Assembly (NCBI GenBank): GCA_000635495.1
Contig: JFLW01000086.1
Location: forward strand, 1 to 64,000
DNA from: Prochlorococcus sp. scB243_495K23
GTDB lineage: Bacteria; Cyanobacteriota; Cyanobacteriia; PCC-6307; Cyanobiaceae
DNA: 64,000 bases
Direction: 5' to 3'
Positions 37,548 to 47,519 of this stretch are shown here, in pieces (position 1 is the first letter of the stretch; every line of letters starts with the position of its first letter). The notes beneath the pieces were generated by a model. It worked only from the letters and a program-made list of their open reading frames with translations. It ran no database searches and had not been told where the DNA came from. Position numbers and translations under genes: made by a program.

Positions 37548-38780
37548 TTGAAAAATGCAAATTTAAAAACTTTTGAATTATTATCTCCTAAATATGAAAG
37601 GGATAATATCCAGTTAGGTTTATCAAGAATTGAAAAAGCACTTCAAGAACTTGGTGATCCTTGTAAGTATATCCCCGCGATACAAATTATTGGAACCAAT
37701 GGAAAAGGATCAATCGCGGCATATCTAGAAAGTATACTTTTTGAAGCTAAAAGTAATTTTGGTGTAACGACATCCCCTCATCTTTTGGACGTATGCGAGA
37801 GGATTAGAGTTAATAAAAAAAATATTGACAAAACTGATTTTGAAAAAATTTATAGATTAATAGAAAAAAATTTTTCAACATTTGAATTAACTCCTTTTGA
37901 AAAAATTATTTGCTGCGCACTAAATTATTTTGACAATAAAAAAGTTGAATTACTCATTCTTGAAGCTGGCTTAGGGGGAAGATTAGACGCGACAACAGCC
38001 CATAAATCTAGACCGATAATTGCTATTGGGAATATTGGCTTAGACCATAAGGAATTTCTTGGAGATACGATTGAAAAAATTGCCGGAGAAAAATTAGCAG
38101 TTATTGAAAAGAACTCAATTGTCATTTCATGCAAACAAAATAGTCAAGTTGAAAATTTAATAACCAAAAAAGTTAAAGAGGTTGGAGCAGAAATTATCTG
38201 GAAAGATTCAATTGCAAACAGCTATGAACTTGGATTAAAGGGTATTTTTCAAAAGCAAAATGCTTCAGTAGCTGTTGGAGCAATTGAAGCGCTGAATAAT
38301 TTTGGATTTAATATTAAAGAAAAACACATATCTGAAGGTCTTAAAAAGACAGCTTGGAACGGAAGGCTAGAAACAATAAATTATATGAATAAAGAAATTC
38401 TTGTAGATTGTGCGCATAATTATCCTGCTGCAAAAGCACTCTCTAAGGAGCGAAGCGGTTGGAAGAATGAAGATAAAGGAATTTATTGGATTTTAGGTGT
38501 ACAAAGACAAAAAGATATTTACGCAATATTAAAAACACTTGTAAAGAAAAATGATCACTTATTACTTGTGCCAGTTCCAAACCAACCTAGTTGGCAATTA
38601 AATGATCTCTCTCAGATTAAAGAAATTGACTTTCAAAAAACAATTGAATTTAAAACATTTGAACTTGCCATTGATTATTTATTTTCCCTAGAAAAATGGC
38701 CACCTAATCATCCTGTTCTAACAGGTTCTATTTTTTTAGTTGCTGAATTTATTAAATTTACATATAAGCAGAAATATTAA
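37548..38780 (+). CDS. folC: Folylpolyglutamate / dihydrofolate synthase
   Basis: Adds glutamate to dihydropteroate and to folates. The 410 residues have the Mur-ligase-like P-loop GTNGKGSIAA (about 44-53), TTSPHLLDVCERIRVN, EAGLGGRLDATT and VDCAHNYPAAK. Initiation is a TTG at 37548, 11 bases after argD; no better start is nearby. The stop shares TTAA with the convergent oxidase gene (4-base overlap). Confidence 0.92.
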   Translation: MKNANLKTFELLSPKYERDNIQLGLSRIEKALQELGDPCKYIPAIQIIGTNGKGSIAAYLESILFEAKSNFGVTTSPHLLDVCERIRVNKKNIDKTDFEKIYRLIEKNFSTFELTPFEKIICCALNYFDNKKVELLILEAGLGGRLDATTAHKSRPIIAIGNIGLDHKEFLGDTIEKIAGEKLAVIEKNSIVISCKQNSQVENLITKKVKEVGAEIIWKDSIANSYELGLKGIFQKQNASVAVGAIEALNNFGFNIKEKHISEGLKKTAWNGRLETINYMNKEILVDCAHNYPAAKALSKERSGWKNEDKGIYWILGVQRQKDIYAILKTLVKKNDHLLLVPVPNQPSWQLNDLSQIKEIDFQKTIEFKTFELAIDYLFSLEKWPPNHPVLTGSIFLVAEFIKFTYKQKY

Positions 38781-40132
38781 ATATTAAATTGTTCCTTTAC
38801 TTCCCAACCTTCCAATTTTCCTGGATTTAAAAGCCCTTTAGGATCAAATTTTAATTTCGCTTTTACTTGATCTGCGTCAACCACTCCTAGGCCTCCGCCT
38901 TCTACAGTTAAAACATGGGGATTAAAAATAAACGCCCTATGTTTTTTGCAATCATCCATTATTTCGTTTAATTCATCTATCCCATTCCACTTTAATACAG
39001 GCAAAGCCGCTAATCGCGGTGATCCTTGTTGAGAAACTGCTTCTAAATGCCAAAGAACTTTTCTACCCCATTTTTTTTTCAAAAAATTAATTAACTCTAG
39101 TTCATTATTAAGTGGCAAAAGCATCTGTAAATACGTCCAATTTTTATCCCTAGACCTCATATGAAGAGTTGTATGATTCCATACGACTTCAGAAATTCCA
39201 TTAACGAGTTTTTCTTCTTCCCCAAGGAGGGTAGATTCAACTTTGAATTTTTTACAAATTAGATCGATAGTTTTTGTTCCTCCAAGAGTAGATTGAATTA
39301 ATATCTTGTGACTTCTAGAATTACTTTTGAACCATTTTGGCATTTGATCTACAATTTCATCTTCAAGAATTGCTCCTAGTTTCAGATCAATTGCTGCGCT
39401 GGTAAGAGTTTTTAAAATTTCTACTGTTTTTTCAAATTCAATACAGTCGATAACTATTGAATACCACTTACGTTTGATATCAGTAGCAAGTATTAAAGAA
39501 GTAATTATTCCATTAGTCCCATAAGCATGATTAAGAGGTTCGGATTCTTCAGAATCAAATTTTAATAATACAGGTTTTTTATTCATAGACACTGCCTCTA
39601 AACCAATAAGATTTCCTGGATCTCTTAAAAATCCCCACCTTATGGACCCAATACCTCCTGATCCACCTGCAATAAAGCCTCCAATTGTAGCTGTTTTCCA
39701 AGTACTAGGAAGCAACCTTAATTCCCTTCCGTATTTTTCTAATTTTTTATTCAAATCTCCCATCACACAACCAGACTGTACTTTCACAAAACCTGTATCT
39801 GGATCAAATTCTTCTAGCTTATTAAAGTGACTCATCTGCATTACAACTCCTTTAAACAATGGAACAGCTTGTCCATAATTTCCTGTCCCTGAACCCCTTA
39901 AAGTAAGAGGGATAGAAAATTCCCAACAAATTTCTGCTACTTTCTTCACTGCATTATGATCACTAGGTTTTACAACCAAATCAGCGATACAATCGTCTAA
40001 TTTTTTAGTAAGGATTGGAGAGTAATTATAAAAATCTTTTGAAAGTCTTTTTACTTCGGAATGGCTTTCAATAATCTCTAAGTTTTTGACTTCCCTAAAT
40101 TTGTGTAAAAATTTAAGACTATTTAATGTCAT
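38777..40132 (-). CDS. FAD-binding oxidoreductase (GlcD-like)
   Basis: A 451-residue flavoprotein of the PCMH/FAD_binding_4 type, related to glycolate oxidase GlcD. The FAD-binding part (about 35-230) includes LTLRGSGTGNYGQAVPLFKGVVMQMSHFN split around the pyrophosphate loop and GGFIAGGSGGIGSIRWG. A C-terminal substrate domain ends in KLKFDPKGLLNPGKLEG, the usual close of this family. Substrate is unknown (a 2-hydroxy acid such as glycolate or D-lactate is plausible). ATG at 40132; 36 bases downstream of the amidohydrolase gene on the same strand, and overlapping folC by four bases. Confidence 0.82.
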   Translation of the reverse strand: MTLNSLKFLHKFREVKNLEIIESHSEVKRLSKDFYNYSPILTKKLDDCIADLVVKPSDHNAVKKVAEICWEFSIPLTLRGSGTGNYGQAVPLFKGVVMQMSHFNKLEEFDPDTGFVKVQSGCVMGDLNKKLEKYGRELRLLPSTWKTATIGGFIAGGSGGIGSIRWGFLRDPGNLIGLEAVSMNKKPVLLKFDSEESEPLNHAYGTNGIITSLILATDIKRKWYSIVIDCIEFEKTVEILKTLTSAAIDLKLGAILEDEIVDQMPKWFKSNSRSHKILIQSTLGGTKTIDLICKKFKVESTLLGEEEKLVNGISEVVWNHTTLHMRSRDKNWTYLQMLLPLNNELELINFLKKKWGRKVLWHLEAVSQQGSPRLAALPVLKWNGIDELNEIMDDCKKHRAFIFNPHVLTVEGGGLGVVDADQVKAKLKFDPKGLLNPGKLEGWEVKEQFNI

Positions 40133-40168
40133 TAATAAAATTTCTTGTCTTATATATAAACTAGTTGA

Positions 40169-41404
40169 TTAGCAATATAAATCGCCTTTTATATAAACTT
40201 TTCTCTTTAAAGAAGTCGAAAAAACATCTGCCCATCTTTGTGCATCTAAAATCACAAAGTCAGCAGGACATCCCTTTTGAATTAAGCCATCCCATTTTAA
40301 ATTTAATAATCTGCTTGGAGCTAAAAAAATAGAAGATAGAGTCATTCTCTCCCAGGGATTTAATTGAAGCATAGGTATCGAGCAAGACAACATATAAAAA
40401 GGATCAAAATTACCAAATGGGTACCAAGGGTCTTGAACATTATCACTACCCAGAGATACATCAACATGTGATTTTTGTAATTGCTTTATTGGCGCAACTG
40501 GTCTTTTTAATGATGTTGTTTTATTACTTCGATTGAGCAGCCAAAAATTTGTTAGGGGTAGAGCAATAACCTTAATATTTTTCTTAGCCATTTTTTCTCC
40601 TAAATTTAAAATGTCTCTATTACTTAAAGAAATAAGACTACTCAAATGACTACAAGTGATCGGAATACTATTAATTTTTAAATTTTCGATTGTTTCTAAT
40701 AAAACTTTTATTCCCGCTCCAGGTTCAATAATTGATTCATCTATATGTAAATCAATTTCTAATTTATATTTATTCGCCAGAAGAAGCATCTTTGCAAGAA
40801 ATTTGCTTGTATTTCTTTTATTGAAAGGGGGTACAATAACACCTCCTAAAATGCCTCCAGTAGAGGAAAATATTTTTGCTAAATCTTCTCCATCAGTTGT
40901 ATCCCAAAATTCCAATGGAGCCAGAGCGACGAATTGTAAAGTCAACTCAGGTGAAATTTTTTTTTGTAATTTAAAAAGTTCAATCCAAATATCTATAGAT
41001 TGACCTTTGTATGTATCAATATGACTTCTTATTGCTCGGTATCCATTTTGTATGGCAAGTTTTAATGATTTCTCAACTCTTTCAAGAACCTTATCTGTAG
41101 TTCTAGTTTTATGTTCTTCAAGATTTACTGATAATGCTCCTCCATAGTTTGATTCCAGATTAGGAAAGTCTGCCCATGTAAAAGATTTATCAAAATGCGA
41201 ATGCGTTTCAACAAATCTTGGGAATAAAATATTTTTTGGTTTTGCAACTTTATCTTTTAAAGGCTTTAACTCAGAAACAAATCCATTCTCCCAACTAATG
41301 GAAACTGAACATAAATCCTCTACATCTATAATGAGGTTATCTATATCTTCTATTAAAAAAAGGCTTCTGGGAATAAGAACCTCAGCTGTGCTGGAATTAC
41401 TCAA
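40169..41404 (-). CDS. CodA-like amidohydrolase (putative cytosine deaminase)
   Basis: Metal-dependent amidohydrolase of 411 residues. The HxH motif of the first strand (ETHSHFDKSF), IDLHIDES, TCSHLSSL and the late Asp in SLGSDNVQDPWYP supply the usual metal and catalytic ligands and resemble cytosine deaminase CodA. Cytosine to uracil is the likely but unproven reaction; related enzymes hydrolyse other cyclic amides. ATG at 41404. It lies upstream of the GlcD-like gene in the same orientation and divergent from tRNA-His. Confidence 0.8.
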   Translation of the reverse strand: MSNSSTAEVLIPRSLFLIEDIDNLIIDVEDLCSVSISWENGFVSELKPLKDKVAKPKNILFPRFVETHSHFDKSFTWADFPNLESNYGGALSVNLEEHKTRTTDKVLERVEKSLKLAIQNGYRAIRSHIDTYKGQSIDIWIELFKLQKKISPELTLQFVALAPLEFWDTTDGEDLAKIFSSTGGILGGVIVPPFNKRNTSKFLAKMLLLANKYKLEIDLHIDESIIEPGAGIKVLLETIENLKINSIPITCSHLSSLISLSNRDILNLGEKMAKKNIKVIALPLTNFWLLNRSNKTTSLKRPVAPIKQLQKSHVDVSLGSDNVQDPWYPFGNFDPFYMLSCSIPMLQLNPWERMTLSSIFLAPSRLLNLKWDGLIQKGCPADFVILDAQRWADVFSTSLKRKVYIKGDLYC

Positions 41405-41533
41405 ATTATTTAGATTTTCTTTTATTTTAAATCATTAAAAACATTAGTAAATTAGAAAATAATTCAAATTTCGCTAAAAGATAAAAATAACTATGAAAAA
41501 TTACCCTTGAGTTGTTAAATTTATAAATGTGAG

Positions 41534-41606
41534 GCGGGCGTCGCCAAGTGGTTAAGGCAGCGGCTTGTGGCGCCGCTATTCGGGGGTTCGAATCCCCTCG
41601 CTCGCC
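41534..41606 (+). tRNA. tRNA-His (anticodon GTG)
   Basis: A cloverleaf with acceptor GCGGGCG/CGCTCGC (one G-U), D arm CGCCAAGTGGTTAAGGC, anticodon loop CTTGTGG (anticodon GTG) and T loop GGTTCGAATCC. A G at 41533 and C at 41606 provide the G-1:C73 pair diagnostic of tRNA-His. CCA is not encoded. A TATAAA lies about 5 bases upstream. miaB follows after 72 bases. Confidence 0.95.
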
Positions 41607-41678
41607 CTCAAAAATATTGCAGCAAAATTATTTAACTTGTAATTTTGAATTAATGAATCATAAAAAATTCCTAGCAAA

Positions 41679-43073
41679 GTGCTAACAAAAACAAAATCAG
41701 ACGAAAAAAAATCTCAACAAGATTCAACTACTGGCAGTTATTGGATAACCACATTTGGATGCCAAATGAACAAGGCTGATTCTGAGAGAATGGCTGGGAC
41801 ATTAGAGAAGATGGGATATACCAAAGCAGATAATGAATTAAATGCAGATTTGGTCTTATACAATACATGCACAATCAGAGATAATGCGGAGCAAAAAGTT
41901 TATAGCTTTCTAGGAAGACAAGCAAAAAGAAAGCACAAAACACCCAACTTAAAACTTGTTGTTGCAGGTTGTCTTGCACAGCAGGAGGGAGAGTCCTTAT
42001 TAAGAAGAGTCCCAGAACTTGATCTTGTTATGGGGCCTCAACACGTAAACAATCTTGAGAATCTTCTGGGGAAAGTTGATTTAGGAAATCAAGTTGCTGC
42101 TACAGAAGAAACCTTCATTTCTGAAGACATAACAAGTGCTAGAAGAGAAAGCTCTATTTGTGGCTGGGTTAATATCATTTATGGATGTAATGAAAGATGT
42201 TCATATTGTGTAGTCCCTTCTGTAAGAGGGAAAGAGCAATCAAGATATCCAAATGCGATAAAAAGTGAGATCCAAAAATTAGCTGATGATAATTTTAAAG
42301 AAATTACTCTTTTGGGTCAGAATATTGATGCTTATGGTAGAGACCTTCCAGGAACCACAAAAGAGGGTAGAAAAGAGAATACTCTTACTGATCTTTTGTA
42401 TTATATTCATGATGTTAAAGGAATTCGCAGAATAAGATTTGCTACTAGTCATCCAAGATATTTTTCAAAAAGATTAATTCAAGCTTGTTATGAACTTGAT
42501 AAAGTCTGTGAACATTTCCATATTCCCTTCCAAAGTGGTAATGATGAAATCTTAAAACAAATGTCAAGAGGATATTCTATCAAAAAGTATAAAAATATTA
42601 TCGAGAATATAAGGTCATTAATGCCAGATGCATCAATCACTGCTGACGCAATAGTTGCTTTCCCAGGAGAAACCGAACAACAATACCAAGATACATTAAA
42701 TCTAATATCAGATATTGGTTTTGATCAAGTAAATACGGCAGCATATTCTCCAAGACCAAATACTCCTGCAGCAGTTTGGGCAAATCAACTTTCTGAAGTG
42801 GTAAAAAAAGCTAGATTACAGGAAATTAATGATTTAGTCGAAAAAACTGCCAGGAGTAGAAATCAAAGATACATCAACAACATTGAAAGCGTTTTAATTG
42901 AGGGTTTAAATCCAAAAAATTCTTCACAAATTATGGGTAGAACTAGAACAAATAGATTAACTTTCGTAGAGATCCCAAAAAACATTAATTTTAATTTTTC
43001 ATTGGGAGATGAGATAGATGTCAAAATAAATGAAGCAAGACCTTTTTCTCTAACAGGCGAACTTTATTTATAA
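41679..43073 (+). CDS. miaB: tRNA-2-methylthio-N6-dimethylallyladenosine synthase MiaB
   Basis: Radical-SAM methylthiotransferase modifying i6A37 of tRNAs reading codons that begin with U. The 464 residues have the N-terminal cluster cysteines ([31 protein letters not shown]), the radical-SAM motif [12 protein letters not shown] (about 170-181) and a C-terminal TRAM domain. GTG start at 41679. It follows tRNA-His and precedes ddl by 9 bases; probably the first gene of the ddl-ftsQ-ftsZ run. Confidence 0.95.
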   Translation: MLTKTKSDEKKSQQDSTTGSYWITTFGCQMNKADSERMAGTLEKMGYTKADNELNADLVLYNTCTIRDNAEQKVYSFLGRQAKRKHKTPNLKLVVAGCLAQQEGESLLRRVPELDLVMGPQHVNNLENLLGKVDLGNQVAATEETFISEDITSARRESSICGWVNIIYGCNERCSYCVVPSVRGKEQSRYPNAIKSEIQKLADDNFKEITLLGQNIDAYGRDLPGTTKEGRKENTLTDLLYYIHDVKGIRRIRFATSHPRYFSKRLIQACYELDKVCEHFHIPFQSGNDEILKQMSRGYSIKKYKNIIENIRSLMPDASITADAIVAFPGETEQQYQDTLNLISDIGFDQVNTAAYSPRPNTPAAVWANQLSEVVKKARLQEINDLVEKTARSRNQRYINNIESVLIEGLNPKNSSQIMGRTRTNRLTFVEIPKNINFNFSLGDEIDVKINEARPFSLTGELYL

Positions 43074-43082
43074 TCTTTTTAA

Positions 43083-44150
43083 ATGATAAGGGGGCAAAAA
43101 AAATGTATTGGGTTAATATTCGGTGGGAATTCCAATGAGCATGAAGTATCGATATCCTCTGCAAAAACTGTTTTTCAAGCATTTAATTCAGAAATAAACA
43201 AAGAACGCTATACAGTTAAAACCTTTTACATAAACAAATATGGAGATTGGCTTGATAGTCATCTCTCAGAAAAGATACTAATTGGTGGAATTGAAAACAA
43301 TAAAACAAATAAAAAAGAAATTTTTAATCAAAAAAAAATTAACTTCCTTGACGGAATTGAATTTCAAAATATTGATGTCTGGTTTCCTCTTTTGCATGGA
43401 TTTAATGGTGAAGACGGATCAATTCATGGCTTACTTAGATTTACAAAGAAACCTTTAGTCGGATGTGGAATTATAGGCTCTGCACTTGGAATGGATAAAA
43501 TATTGATGAAAACAATTTTCTCAAACCTTAAACTTCCACAAGTTAATTATCTAGTTTTTCAAAATGAAAATCTCAATGATAAGGAAGTAAAAAATAAAAT
43601 AATTAATGAAATTTTAAAAAAATTAAAATTTCCTGTTTTTGTTAAACCATCGAACTCCGGATCATCTCTTGGCATCTCCAAAGTCAAAAATGAATCAGAG
43701 ATATTACAAGCATTAAAAAAGGCTCGGGTAATAGATTCAAGAATCTTAATAGAAGAAGGTTTAGAGGTAAGGGAGATTGAATGCGGAATAATTGGGAATT
43801 CAAAACTCTTAACCTCTGAGATAGGCGAGGTAAATTACGAAAGTGATTGGTATGATTATGATTCAAAATATCACTCAAATAATAAAATAATTATCCCAGC
43901 CGAAATAGATTCTCAAATCACAAAAAAAATTAAAGAAATTGCTATTAAAAGTTGTAGAGCACTAAATATTTTCGGTTTTGCAAGAGTAGATTTCTTTTTA
44001 GAAAAATCTTCAAATAAAATTTTGCTAAATGAAATAAATACAATTCCTGGTTTTACAAAAAACAGTATGTTTCCAATGCTTTGGGAAGCTTCAGGTTTAA
44101 AAATTGAACAACTTGTGGCTAAACTGGTAGATATATCTCTAGATTTGTAA
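43083..44150 (+). CDS. ddl: D-alanine--D-alanine ligase
   Basis: ATP-grasp enzyme making the D-Ala-D-Ala end of peptidoglycan stem peptides. The 355 residues have LIFGGNSNEHEVSISSA, the serine/ATP loop VKPSNSGSSLGISK, and the Mg-binding LLNEINTIPGFT near the C-terminus. ATG at 43083. It is 9 bases from miaB and 10 from the next small gene, heading a wall and division cluster with ftsQ and ftsZ. Confidence 0.96.
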   Translation: MIRGQKKCIGLIFGGNSNEHEVSISSAKTVFQAFNSEINKERYTVKTFYINKYGDWLDSHLSEKILIGGIENNKTNKKEIFNQKKINFLDGIEFQNIDVWFPLLHGFNGEDGSIHGLLRFTKKPLVGCGIIGSALGMDKILMKTIFSNLKLPQVNYLVFQNENLNDKEVKNKIINEILKKLKFPVFVKPSNSGSSLGISKVKNESEILQALKKARVIDSRILIEEGLEVREIECGIIGNSKLLTSEIGEVNYESDWYDYDSKYHSNNKIIIPAEIDSQITKKIKEIAIKSCRALNIFGFARVDFFLEKSSNKILLNEINTIPGFTKNSMFPMLWEASGLKIEQLVAKLVDISLDL

Positions 44151-44160
44151 TTTAAATCAA

Positions 44161-44571
44161 ATGTTGCATGGACTACTTTGGTTACCACTACTTTTAATCT
44201 TCATTTTATTAACTGCACTTGGATGGTTAGAAAGAAGAAGGCAAAATCTTTTTAGAAGTTGGGCGAGTGATTCTGAACTGTGCAAGTTAGACAGTTCAGG
44301 TGCAGCGTCCTTAAAAGATGGTGAGTTAAAGTGGAGCTTATTTGAAGCTGGTAAATTTGAAGAAAAAGATTGTTTTACAATCAAGAAACTGGAATTAGTT
44401 GAATTAATGGCACTTACTTCAGGAGAAGCTCCTCTAACAAATGAATCTCAAGGTAAGTGCAGGTTAAGATTAGTAGGGGATGGGAAAGAGATGGATGTTC
44501 CATTTTCAGATGCAGAGCAAGCGAGAGAATGGATGGACCAACTGATGGAAAAAGCTAGATGTGATTTGTGA
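44161..44571 (+). CDS. Small membrane-anchored protein in the ddl-ftsQ gap, unknown
   Basis: A 136-residue protein with one N-terminal transmembrane helix (about 3-21, LLWLPLLLIFILLTALGWL) and a soluble acidic domain. The position between ddl and ftsQ, overlapping the ftsQ start by four bases, suggests a link to the cell envelope, and the gene seems conserved in picocyanobacteria. No domain is recognised. The plain reading is an anchored cytoplasmic protein of unknown role. Confidence 0.7.
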   Translation: MLHGLLWLPLLLIFILLTALGWLERRRQNLFRSWASDSELCKLDSSGAASLKDGELKWSLFEAGKFEEKDCFTIKKLELVELMALTSGEAPLTNESQGKCRLRLVGDGKEMDVPFSDAEQAREWMDQLMEKARCDL

Positions 44572-45293
44572 AAAACCAAAAAAGGATCAAAAATAGAAGC
44601 TTTTTTTTTCTAATTTCATTTTTATTTTTAACAAGCTTATTAAGCATTAAAACTCTCAAAAAACTTAATCTTCAGGACATTAGGATTTCTGGTAGTGAAA
44701 TATTTTCACAGAATGATGTGGTAAAAAATACATCTTTAAAGTTTCCGATCCGATTAATTTTTGTTGAGACAAATTTGTTAGAAAAAGAGTTAAAACAAAA
44801 TTTATCCCTCAAGAATGTTTCGGTAAACAGAGAATTATTTCCTTATGGTTTGAAAGTTGATATTAATTCAAGAATTCCAATAGCTTACGGGGAGAGAATA
44901 TTAAACGATGAAAAAATATTAGGCTTCATTGATAAAGATGGAATTTTTATAAATAAACAAAATGTGGATGAAAAAAAATTTAATAGACTTACAATACAAG
45001 TTTTTGGATGGAAGGAAAAATTTAAAAAAATATTATCTAAAATTTTTATCGCTATAGAGAATTATGAATTAGAGATAGTTAAAATATCTTTTTCATACGA
45101 TGGGTTTCTAACTATTGAGGAAAAAGATTTAAACACAATATTCTTAGGATTAAGGCCAAATTTAATCAACTATCAATTACAAATAATCAACAATCTCAAA
45201 AATGAATTTAAGAAAAGCAGCTTTTCAAAAAAAATAGATAGTATTGATCTTACTAATCCAGATAAACCAAAAATAAAAGTGTTCAAACCCTAA
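44568..45293 (+). CDS. ftsQ: Cell division protein FtsQ/DivIB
   Basis: Bitopic divisome protein linking early and late division proteins. The 241 residues have one transmembrane helix (about 11-27) followed by a POTRA domain (IRISGSEIFSQNDVV) and the FtsQ beta domain, with RELFPYGLKVDINSRIPIAYG. The GTG start at 44568 overlaps the upstream stop as GTGA. ftsZ follows after a 179-base gap that should hold an ftsZ promoter. Sequence drift is high, as usual for FtsQ. Confidence 0.85.
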   Translation: MKNQKRIKNRSFFFLISFLFLTSLLSIKTLKKLNLQDIRISGSEIFSQNDVVKNTSLKFPIRLIFVETNLLEKELKQNLSLKNVSVNRELFPYGLKVDINSRIPIAYGERILNDEKILGFIDKDGIFINKQNVDEKKFNRLTIQVFGWKEKFKKILSKIFIAIENYELEIVKISFSYDGFLTIEEKDLNTIFLGLRPNLINYQLQIINNLKNEFKKSSFSKKIDSIDLTNPDKPKIKVFKP

Positions 45294-45472
45294 TATTTGA
45301 AAAAGGATTTTGAGTAATCTTTTTTAATTATTGTAGTGTTGATATGGGTTTTGCATTCAAAACAAAATATTTAATAAATAAATATTTTTAGGATTTTCCT
45401 CAACAAATTCCTACAGATGAACGCAGTAAGTTCATAATGCACCCAATACTAGTATTAGATTCCTATTAAGAG

Positions 45473-46588
45473 ATGAGCTTCGGTAACAATCCAAACTTTG
45501 ATCAATCGAGAGAAATCCTTCCAAGCCAAAATGCCAAAATAGAAGTTATTGGCGTAGGAGGTGGTGGCAGTAATGCAGTCAATAGAATGATAAATAGTGA
45601 TTTAGAAGGTGTTTCATTTAGAGTTCTCAATACAGATGCACAAGCCCTACTTCAATCTTCTGCAGAGAGTAGGGTTCAACTTGGACAAAACCTTACTAGA
45701 GGTTTAGGTGCAGGTGGTAATCCAAGTATTGGGCAAAAAGCAGCCGAAGAATCCAAAGAAGAGCTTCAACAAGCCTTAGAAGGATCTGATCTAGTTTTTA
45801 TAGCCGCTGGAATGGGTGGAGGAACTGGTACAGGTGCAGCTCCAGTTGTTGCAGAAGTAGCCAAACAAAGTGGGGCTCTAACAGTGGGTATAGTAACCAA
45901 ACCATTTTCTTTTGAAGGGAAAAGAAGAATGCGGCAAGCAGAAGAGGGGATCGCAAGACTAGCTGAAAACGTTGATACTCTTATAGTTATTCCAAATGAC
46001 CGATTAAAAGATGTTATAGCAGGAGCTCCTCTTCAAGAAGCATTTAGGAATGCTGATGATGTTCTAAGGATGGGTGTCAAAGGCATAAGTGACATAATTA
46101 CTTGCCCAGGATTAGTTAATGTTGATTTTGCAGATGTAAGATCAGTTATGACGGAAGCTGGCACTGCTCTTCTAGGAATAGGTATAGGTTCAGGAAGATC
46201 GAGAGCTATAGAGGCAGCACAGGCAGCAATGAATAGTCCTTTGTTAGAAGCAGCTCGAATTGATGGAGCTAAAGGCTGCGTTATAAATATTACTGGTGGG
46301 AAAGACATGACTTTAGAAGATATGACCTCTGCATCTGAAATTATTTATGATGTTGTCGATCAAGAAGCAAATATTATTGTTGGTGCTGTGGTAGATGAGG
46401 CAATGGAAGGGGAGATACAAGTTACTGTAATTGCTACAGGATTTGAAACAACCCAACCATTAAACCAGCAAAGAATAAAAAACAGATTATCTAATCAACC
46501 CTTATATAATTTTTCAGACAATAAAGAATCTGGTGCTAGTATCCCCGAGTTTTTAAAATTAAGGCAAAATAAAAAAGATATAGGTTAA
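45473..46588 (+). CDS. ftsZ: Cell division protein FtsZ
   Basis: Tubulin-like GTPase that polymerises into the Z ring. The 371 residues show [12 protein letters not shown], the GTP signature GGGTGTG at 115-121, the T7-type catalytic loop with [11 protein letters not shown], and a short C-terminal peptide IPEFLKLRQ that binds tethers such as Ftn2 and SepF. ATG at 45473, preceded by 179 AT-rich bases. The SRP RNA gene starts 15 bases after the stop on the opposite strand. Confidence 0.97.
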   Translation: MSFGNNPNFDQSREILPSQNAKIEVIGVGGGGSNAVNRMINSDLEGVSFRVLNTDAQALLQSSAESRVQLGQNLTRGLGAGGNPSIGQKAAEESKEELQQALEGSDLVFIAAGMGGGTGTGAAPVVAEVAKQSGALTVGIVTKPFSFEGKRRMRQAEEGIARLAENVDTLIVIPNDRLKDVIAGAPLQEAFRNADDVLRMGVKGISDIITCPGLVNVDFADVRSVMTEAGTALLGIGIGSGRSRAIEAAQAAMNSPLLEAARIDGAKGCVINITGGKDMTLEDMTSASEIIYDVVDQEANIIVGAVVDEAMEGEIQVTVIATGFETTQPLNQQRIKNRLSNQPLYNFSDNKESGASIPEFLKLRQNKKDIG

Positions 46589-46603
46589 AAGGTAAAATAG
46601 AGT

Positions 46604-46697
46604 GACTCGGTAATCTCGCCTGCCTCAAGCATCCCTTGTGGCTGCTACCTTCCGGTCCTGACCAGGTTTAGGCGTTAAAACCGCGAAAGGCCGAGTC
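46604..46697 (-). ncRNA. ffs: Signal recognition particle RNA (4.5S type)
   Basis: The minus strand holds the universal SRP core: CAGGACCGGAAGGTAGCAGCC, with the GGAA tetraloop region that binds Ffh M domain. Terminal arms GACTCGG and CCGAGTC pair and close a long hairpin of 94 bases. It lies between ftsZ and panB, both on the plus strand. Small bacterial type without an Alu domain. Confidence 0.95.
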
Positions 46698-46703
46698 AAA
46701 AAT

Positions 46704-46709
46704 ATATTA
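46704..46709 (-). promoter_or_regulatory. -10 element of the SRP RNA promoter
   Basis: TAATAT on the minus strand at 46709-46704, six bases before the predicted RNA 5' end (46697). No clear -35 element is visible. Spacing is the main support. Confidence 0.35.
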
Positions 46710-46745
46710 GCAATTCTTGATTAAAAAAGATACATAAATTTTATT

Positions 46746-47519
46746 ATGCTGCCTTCAGACCTAGTTAATTATAAAAAAAAATCTCGCAAAATCATTGCAC
46801 TTACTGCATGGGACTCCATATCAGGATCTATTGCAGAACAAGCAAATGTAGATCTCGTACTAGTAGGAGATTCATTAGCAATGGTCTGCTTAGGATACAA
46901 ATCGACATTGCCACTAACTTTTGAAAACATAATTTATCATACTAATGCTGTTTCAAGAGGATTTAAGAAGAAAATTGAGGAACAACCTTTAGTCGTTTCA
47001 GATATGCCTTTTCTGACTTATCAATGTGGTGAGGATAAAGCTGTTGAGTATGCGGGGAAAATCATTCAGAGCACTTATGCAAAAGCTGTAAAAGTGGAAG
47101 GAGCTGAACCAGAAATACAAAAAGTTATTTCTAGATTAATAAGAATGGGAATCCCTGTTATGGGTCATATAGGTCTTACACCACAAAGCTATCTAAATAT
47201 TGGATTAAGAAAACAAGGAGAAAGCTTAGCAAGCCAAGAAAAAATCAAGAAAGAGGCTTCTATTCTTGAAAAATTAGGATGTTTTTCAATAGTTCTTGAA
47301 CATATTCCTGATTTGCTTGCTAAAGAAATACAAAATTCTTTATCAATTCCCACAATAGGTATCGGTGCAGGTAATTATTGCGATGGGCAAGTAAGAGTTA
47401 CTGCAGATTTGTTAGGCCTCAATGATGATCAACCGCCATTTTGCCAACCAATTATCCAAGGTAAGAAATTATTTAAGGATAAATTAAAAGAATGGGTATC
47501 CTCTGAAAGGCTTAATTAA
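46746..47519 (+). CDS. panB: 3-methyl-2-oxobutanoate hydroxymethyltransferase
   Basis: Makes ketopantoate from alpha-ketoisovalerate and methylene-THF for pantothenate and CoA. The 257-residue TIM barrel has ALTAWDSISGSIA, LVGDSLAMV, VVSDMPFLTY, KVEGAEPE, HIGLTPQS and IGIGAGNYCDGQV with metal- and substrate-binding residues. ATG at 46746. It overlaps the convergent hemW by 8 bases. Confidence 0.95.
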   Translation: MLPSDLVNYKKKSRKIIALTAWDSISGSIAEQANVDLVLVGDSLAMVCLGYKSTLPLTFENIIYHTNAVSRGFKKKIEEQPLVVSDMPFLTYQCGEDKAVEYAGKIIQSTYAKAVKVEGAEPEIQKVISRLIRMGIPVMGHIGLTPQSYLNIGLRKQGESLASQEKIKKEASILEKLGCFSIVLEHIPDLLAKEIQNSLSIPTIGIGAGNYCDGQVRVTADLLGLNDDQPPFCQPIIQGKKLFKDKLKEWVSSERLN